Shown piece after piece: positions 5,940 to 8,400 of a DNA stretch of 8,400 nucleotides. The DNA is from Deltaproteobacteria bacterium. GTDB taxonomy: Bacteria; Desulfobacterota; Desulfarculia; Adiutricales; Adiutricaceae. The notes under the pieces were generated by a model. It saw only the letters and a list, made by a program, of their open reading frames with translations, made no database searches and had not been told where the DNA came from. Both the position numbers and the translations under genes were made by a program. Where the stretch lies: contig JAITJP010000065.1 in the NCBI GenBank assembly GCA_031278835.1, positions 1 through 8,400 on the forward strand, given 5' to 3'. The first letter of the stretch is position 1, and each line of letters begins with the position of its first letter.

Positions 5940-7497
5940 GTTTAACCCTAAAAGAGCGAAAATCGATGTTATATTTGTTCATCCGAAGGCTCATCTTGCG
6001 TTCGGTTAGGCCCAATCTCTCGGCGGCGATGGTCACGTGGCCATTGGTGGCTTCCAAGGCTTCGCAGATTAAGCGTTTTTCCAAGATGGCCACGGCCTCG
6101 TAAAGGGTCTTGGTTTCCTTTTCGTCTTGGCGGCCTTGGAGCCAAACCGGCAAGTGCCTAGCTTCGATTAGGCCCTCGGGCCCGCACAAAACGGCGGCCC
6201 TCTCGATGATGTTTTCCAGTTCCCTGATGTTCCCTGGCCATTCGTAGGCTCGCAGTAATTTATAGGCTTCCGTGGAAATGCGGATGGGTTTTTCCGGATC
6301 CAAGGAAAACTTTTTGGCGAAGTTTTCCGACAAAGCCAAAATGTCCTCGACCCTTTTGCGCAAGGGTGGCAAGGACAAGGGAAAAACGCTTAGCCGGTAA
6401 TAAAGGTCCATCCTAAAAAGGCCTTCCTCGGCCATCTTTTCAAGATCCCTATTGGTGGCGGCCACCAATCTCACGTCAACCTTTATGGTTTCCCCGCCCC
6501 CCAGCCGCTCGAATTCCTTTTCTTGCAAAACCCTAAGTAGTTTGGCTTGGGTCGTCAAGCTCATGTCGCCGACCTCGTCCAAAAACAAGGTCCCGCCGTG
6601 GGCCATCTCAAAACGGCCCTTGCGGCCGGAAACGGCGCCGGTAAAGGCGCCGCGCTCATGGCCAAAAAGTTCGCTCTCAACCAAGCCCTCGGGCAGGGCG
6701 GCGCAGTTGACTTTTATGAAAGGCTGCCCGGCCCTTAAACTATTTGAGTGGATAAGCCCGGCGATCATTTCTTTGCCGGTCCCGCTTTCACCCCTTATGA
6801 GGACGGTGACGTTGGTCGCGGCCACCTGGGCCACCTCTTCAAGGATATTGCCCAGGGCCTTGGATTGGCCAACGAGCTGACCGGACTTGAAGTTATTGTT
6901 GAGGATGGCCTGGAGGCGGCGGTTTTCCTCAAGCATGGCCTCATGCCGGGCGGAAAAATCGCGCCTCACGCCCACGGCCCTGGCAATTAGGCTGGCCAAA
7001 ATGGTGAGTAATCGCGTGTCCTCTTCCATGCGCACGGGATCGGCGAAAAGGCGATCGGCCGAGATGGCCCCGATGGTTTTGCCATCTAGGATGATGGGAA
7101 CGCAAATGAAGGACACGTCGCCTCTCTTAAGATCCCTGGCCTTGGTTCGGTTAAGAAACAATGGTTCTTTGGAGACGCTGGGCACCACCATGGGCTGGCC
7201 GGTGGCCGTGACCCGGCCGATGACCCCTTCGCCGGGCTTGTAATGGGCCCGCTTTTTTTCGGTCATGTTTAGGCCGTAAGCCGCTTCCATGACGATGTCG
7301 CCGTTTGGGGCGATCATGTAAAAAGCCCCGCGCATCATCCCGGTGTATTTGGCCATGAGAGCCAAGGCTTCGTCTAGGTGATCGGCCAATTCGCTGGCCG
7401 CCCCGTTTAAGGCCTGACTGACCTCAAAAAGGAGCCGTAGTTCACTGGCGCGATCCTTAATTTGGATCTCATTGTCCACGAATTTGTATTCCATCAT
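5935..7497 (-). CDS. nifA: NifA-like sigma-54-dependent activator (GAF, AAA+, Fis-type HTH)
   Basis: Enhancer-binding protein that remodels sigma-54 RNA polymerase. A GAF domain spans about 20-178, with EPLFLNRTKARDL and SFICVPI...IGAISADRLF close to the NifA GAF consensus. A signalling helix (about 183-199) leads to the AAA+ domain: Walker A GESGTGKE (236-243), GAFTGA sigma-54 loop (283-288), Walker B LFLDEVGD (304-311), arginine-finger region FRMDLYYRL (361-369) and WPGNIREL (420-427). A Fis-type HTH ends the protein (about 485-513, AAERLGLTERK). All ATPase motifs are intact and 520 aa is typical. The cysteine-rich linker of oxygen-sensitive rhizobial NifA is absent. Tandem ATGs at 7497 and 7494 both lack a good SD. 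The symbol is given on family likeness; no nif gene lies nearby, so a non-nif target is possible. Confidence 0.87.
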   Translation of the reverse strand: MMEYKFVDNEIQIKDRASELRLLFEVSQALNGAASELADHLDEALALMAKYTGMMRGAFYMIAPNGDIVMEAAYGLNMTEKKRAHYKPGEGVIGRVTATGQPMVVPSVSKEPLFLNRTKARDLKRGDVSFICVPIILDGKTIGAISADRLFADPVRMEEDTRLLTILASLIARAVGVRRDFSARHEAMLEENRRLQAILNNNFKSGQLVGQSKALGNILEEVAQVAATNVTVLIRGESGTGKEMIAGLIHSNSLRAGQPFIKVNCAALPEGLVESELFGHERGAFTGAVSGRKGRFEMAHGGTLFLDEVGDMSLTTQAKLLRVLQEKEFERLGGGETIKVDVRLVAATNRDLEKMAEEGLFRMDLYYRLSVFPLSLPPLRKRVEDILALSENFAKKFSLDPEKPIRISTEAYKLLRAYEWPGNIRELENIIERAAVLCGPEGLIEARHLPVWLQGRQDEKETKTLYEAVAILEKRLICEALEATNGHVTIAAERLGLTERKMSLRMNKYNIDFRSFRVKR

Positions 7498-7623
7498 GTG
7501 AGAAAAATAGCCTTAAGACTGTAAGAACAAAGTAAAAATGGCCAAAATAACCAAGGCCATACCTATCCAAATGGCCAAAAATCTTCCAAAAAGAAAGATA
7601 ATTGGTCAAAAAAAGTTAAAATT

Positions 7624-7668
7624 TTTTAATTACTGAGTAGGTTCTTGCGATAGATCGAGTAATTAAAA
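7624..7668. repeat. Perfect 11-bp inverted repeat upstream of the nifA-like gene
   Basis: TTTTAATTACT (7624-7634) and AGTAATTAAAA (7658-7668) are exact reverse complements separated by 23 bp, which itself contains CGAT-AG-ATCG. It lies about 125-170 bp upstream of the regulator's start. It could be an operator or a hairpin in a leader. Confidence 0.65.
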
Positions 7669-7901
7669 CCAAAAAGCAAAGTTTAAGTAAGCCCGCTAAA
7701 CGACGTCTAGCTTATTAAAATAATAAACACCATTCAAATTACCGTTAAGTAAAATATTCAAACGTTAGGTGCGATAAATTGAAATATTTAAAAATGGGAT
7801 TCGTTGGTTGGCTTTACTGAAAGGAAATTCCTAGCGTGGTTAAGGGGATAGAAAAAGTCTGGCGGTTTGGCTTCCAAAAAACCCGTTCCTTTACGGGCAA
7901 A

Positions 7902-7921
7902 AAAATCGCCCCCGCGATTTT
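7902..7921. terminator. Terminator-like hairpin with A/T flanks
   Basis: AAAATCGC (7902-7909), loop CCCC, GCGATTTT (7914-7921): a perfect 8-bp stem whose outer part is A/T, readable as an intrinsic terminator on either strand. A smaller stem, CCCGT/ACGGG (7882-7897), lies just before it. No gene that would end here is recognised. Confidence 0.4.
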
Positions 7922-7961
7922 GGGCTCACCTTTTGGGCCCGGCGTTTGGGCCCTTTGGCCT

Positions 7962-7979
7962 AAAACCCGGGCCGGTTTT
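7962..7979. terminator. Second terminator-like hairpin
   Basis: AAAACC (7962-7967), six-base loop, GGTTTT (7974-7979). Short stem with A/T ends on both strands, 40 bp after the previous hairpin. Weak on its own; listed because it belongs to a run of such structures. Confidence 0.25.
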
Positions 7980-8014
7980 CGAAACGATTATTTTCACCCG
8001 AGGCGGCTTTCCAA

Positions 8015-8035
8015 AAACCTTAGAAGTTAAGGTTT
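8015..8035. repeat. 8-bp stem-loop
   Basis: AAACCTTA (8015-8022) and TAAGGTTT (8028-8035) are exact reverse complements around a 5-base loop. On the minus strand the right arm runs into extra Ts (GGTTTTTGG), as in a weak terminator. It closes the hairpin cluster that starts near 7866. Confidence 0.5.
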
Positions 8036-8200
8036 CATGATACCGTTTAATTATTATACGCATTATTTTAAATAATTTTGGGTTTTTATTGTCAAAGTCA
8101 GCTATTATTTTTTTCTTTTCTCGCTCCAAATTTATTTTTTAGTTACCCACTAGCCTTGTATTAAACCCCAATTGGCCAAGGTTAAAAAACGGTTCGCTAT

Positions 8201-8240
8201 AAAAAAACCTCCCGTCAGAAAATTTCCCCGACGGTTTTTT
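8201..8240. terminator. Bidirectional intrinsic-terminator-like element
   Basis: An A run (8201-8207), a CCGTC arm (8212-8216), a 13-nt loop with an inner GAA/TTC pairing, a GACGG arm (8230-8234) and a T6 run (8235-8240). The A and T runs flank the stem symmetrically, so it can act on both strands. It suggests that a plus-strand transcript from the 7.8-8.2 kb region, or a minus-strand one from beyond 8.3 kb, ends here. Confidence 0.45.
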
Positions 8241-8400
8241 ACCCACGCCCGATTATGGAAATTCGTTAAACCCGTTGGCCGACGCTTCCGAGGGAGAAAC
8301 CAAGCCAGAAGCCAGGCTAAAAACTTGGCCGGAAACCAGGCTCGAATCAATATAAAGGAACTTGACCCTAAAGCCAAGTCCCTTTTATGAAAACCAAACG

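Larger units (their letters stand above)
7498..8400. other. Gene-poor region with hairpins; no convincing CDS
   Basis: About 900 bp upstream of the nifA-like gene. The first 340 bp are AT-rich with an 11-bp inverted repeat. Positions 7862-8040 hold five to six adjacent stem-loops in GC-rich text. Positions 8040-8160 are AT-rich, and 8201-8240 holds a terminator-like element. Short open frames exist (7836-8030 plus, 7926-8129 minus, 8172-8390 plus). They lack convincing RBSs and recognisable domains, and the hairpins run through two of them. No tRNA cloverleaf was recognised. It may hold a structured RNA, or decayed sequence. Confidence 0.6.

Noticed and set aside
7836..8030. Plus-strand 64-codon frame
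   Set aside because: GTG start with only AAGGA ten bases away. Several hairpins run through it, including two terminator-like ones and one overlapping its stop. No recognisable domain.
7926..8129. Minus-strand 67-codon frame starting at TTG
   Set aside because: Low-complexity Lys-rich start in AT-rich DNA, no SD, and it overlaps the same hairpins.
8150..8377. Minus-strand 75-codon frame
   Set aside because: Hydrophobic-aromatic low-complexity product antisense to the basic frame. It crosses the terminator-like element and has no SD.

Overview
The window looks like a piece of a Gram-negative chromosome. It encodes the inner-membrane permease pair of the lipopolysaccharide (LPS) exporter (LptF, LptG), a glycosyltransferase of the LPS-core type, and a NifA-like sigma-54 activator. 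That mix, with moderate GC content and very GGCC-rich text, fits the old Deltaproteobacteria (Desulfobacterota and relatives). The lineage is an inference from gene content only. No phage, insertion sequence, CRISPR array, tRNA or rRNA was seen.

Layout. Positions 1-247 hold a tandem array of about 50-bp repeats that runs into the stop codon of lptG. Positions 248-4248 (minus strand) hold a compact gene series read ruvX -> mltG -> lptF -> lptG. It covers a predicted nuclease for rRNA processing or recombination, the terminase of glycan-strand synthesis in peptidoglycan, and the two transmembrane subunits that extract LPS from the inner membrane. A 38-bp duplication sits between mltG and lptF. 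A 70-bp tandem repeat sits at the start of ruvX. Positions 4476-5074 are a divergent intergenic region with candidate promoters for both sides. Positions 5075-5857 (plus strand) encode a family-2 glycosyltransferase of the LPS-core beta-1,4-glucosyltransferase type. It converges on a NifA-like GAF/AAA+/Fis-HTH regulator (5935-7497, minus strand), with a strong hairpin between them. Positions 7498-8400 have no convincing gene but contain an inverted repeat and a dense run of hairpins, several of them terminator-like.

How the genes fit together. Five of the six genes are, or may be, part of envelope building: LPS core sugar addition, LPS export and peptidoglycan strand release, with ruvX as a housekeeping passenger in the operon. 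The regulator has no obvious target in the window.

The most unusual aspect is not a gene. Three different GGCC-rich tandem repeats (periods 50, 38 and 70 bp), unrelated in sequence, sit at gene boundaries of one operon. Each overlaps a stop or start codon, as if expanded locally from the gene edge.
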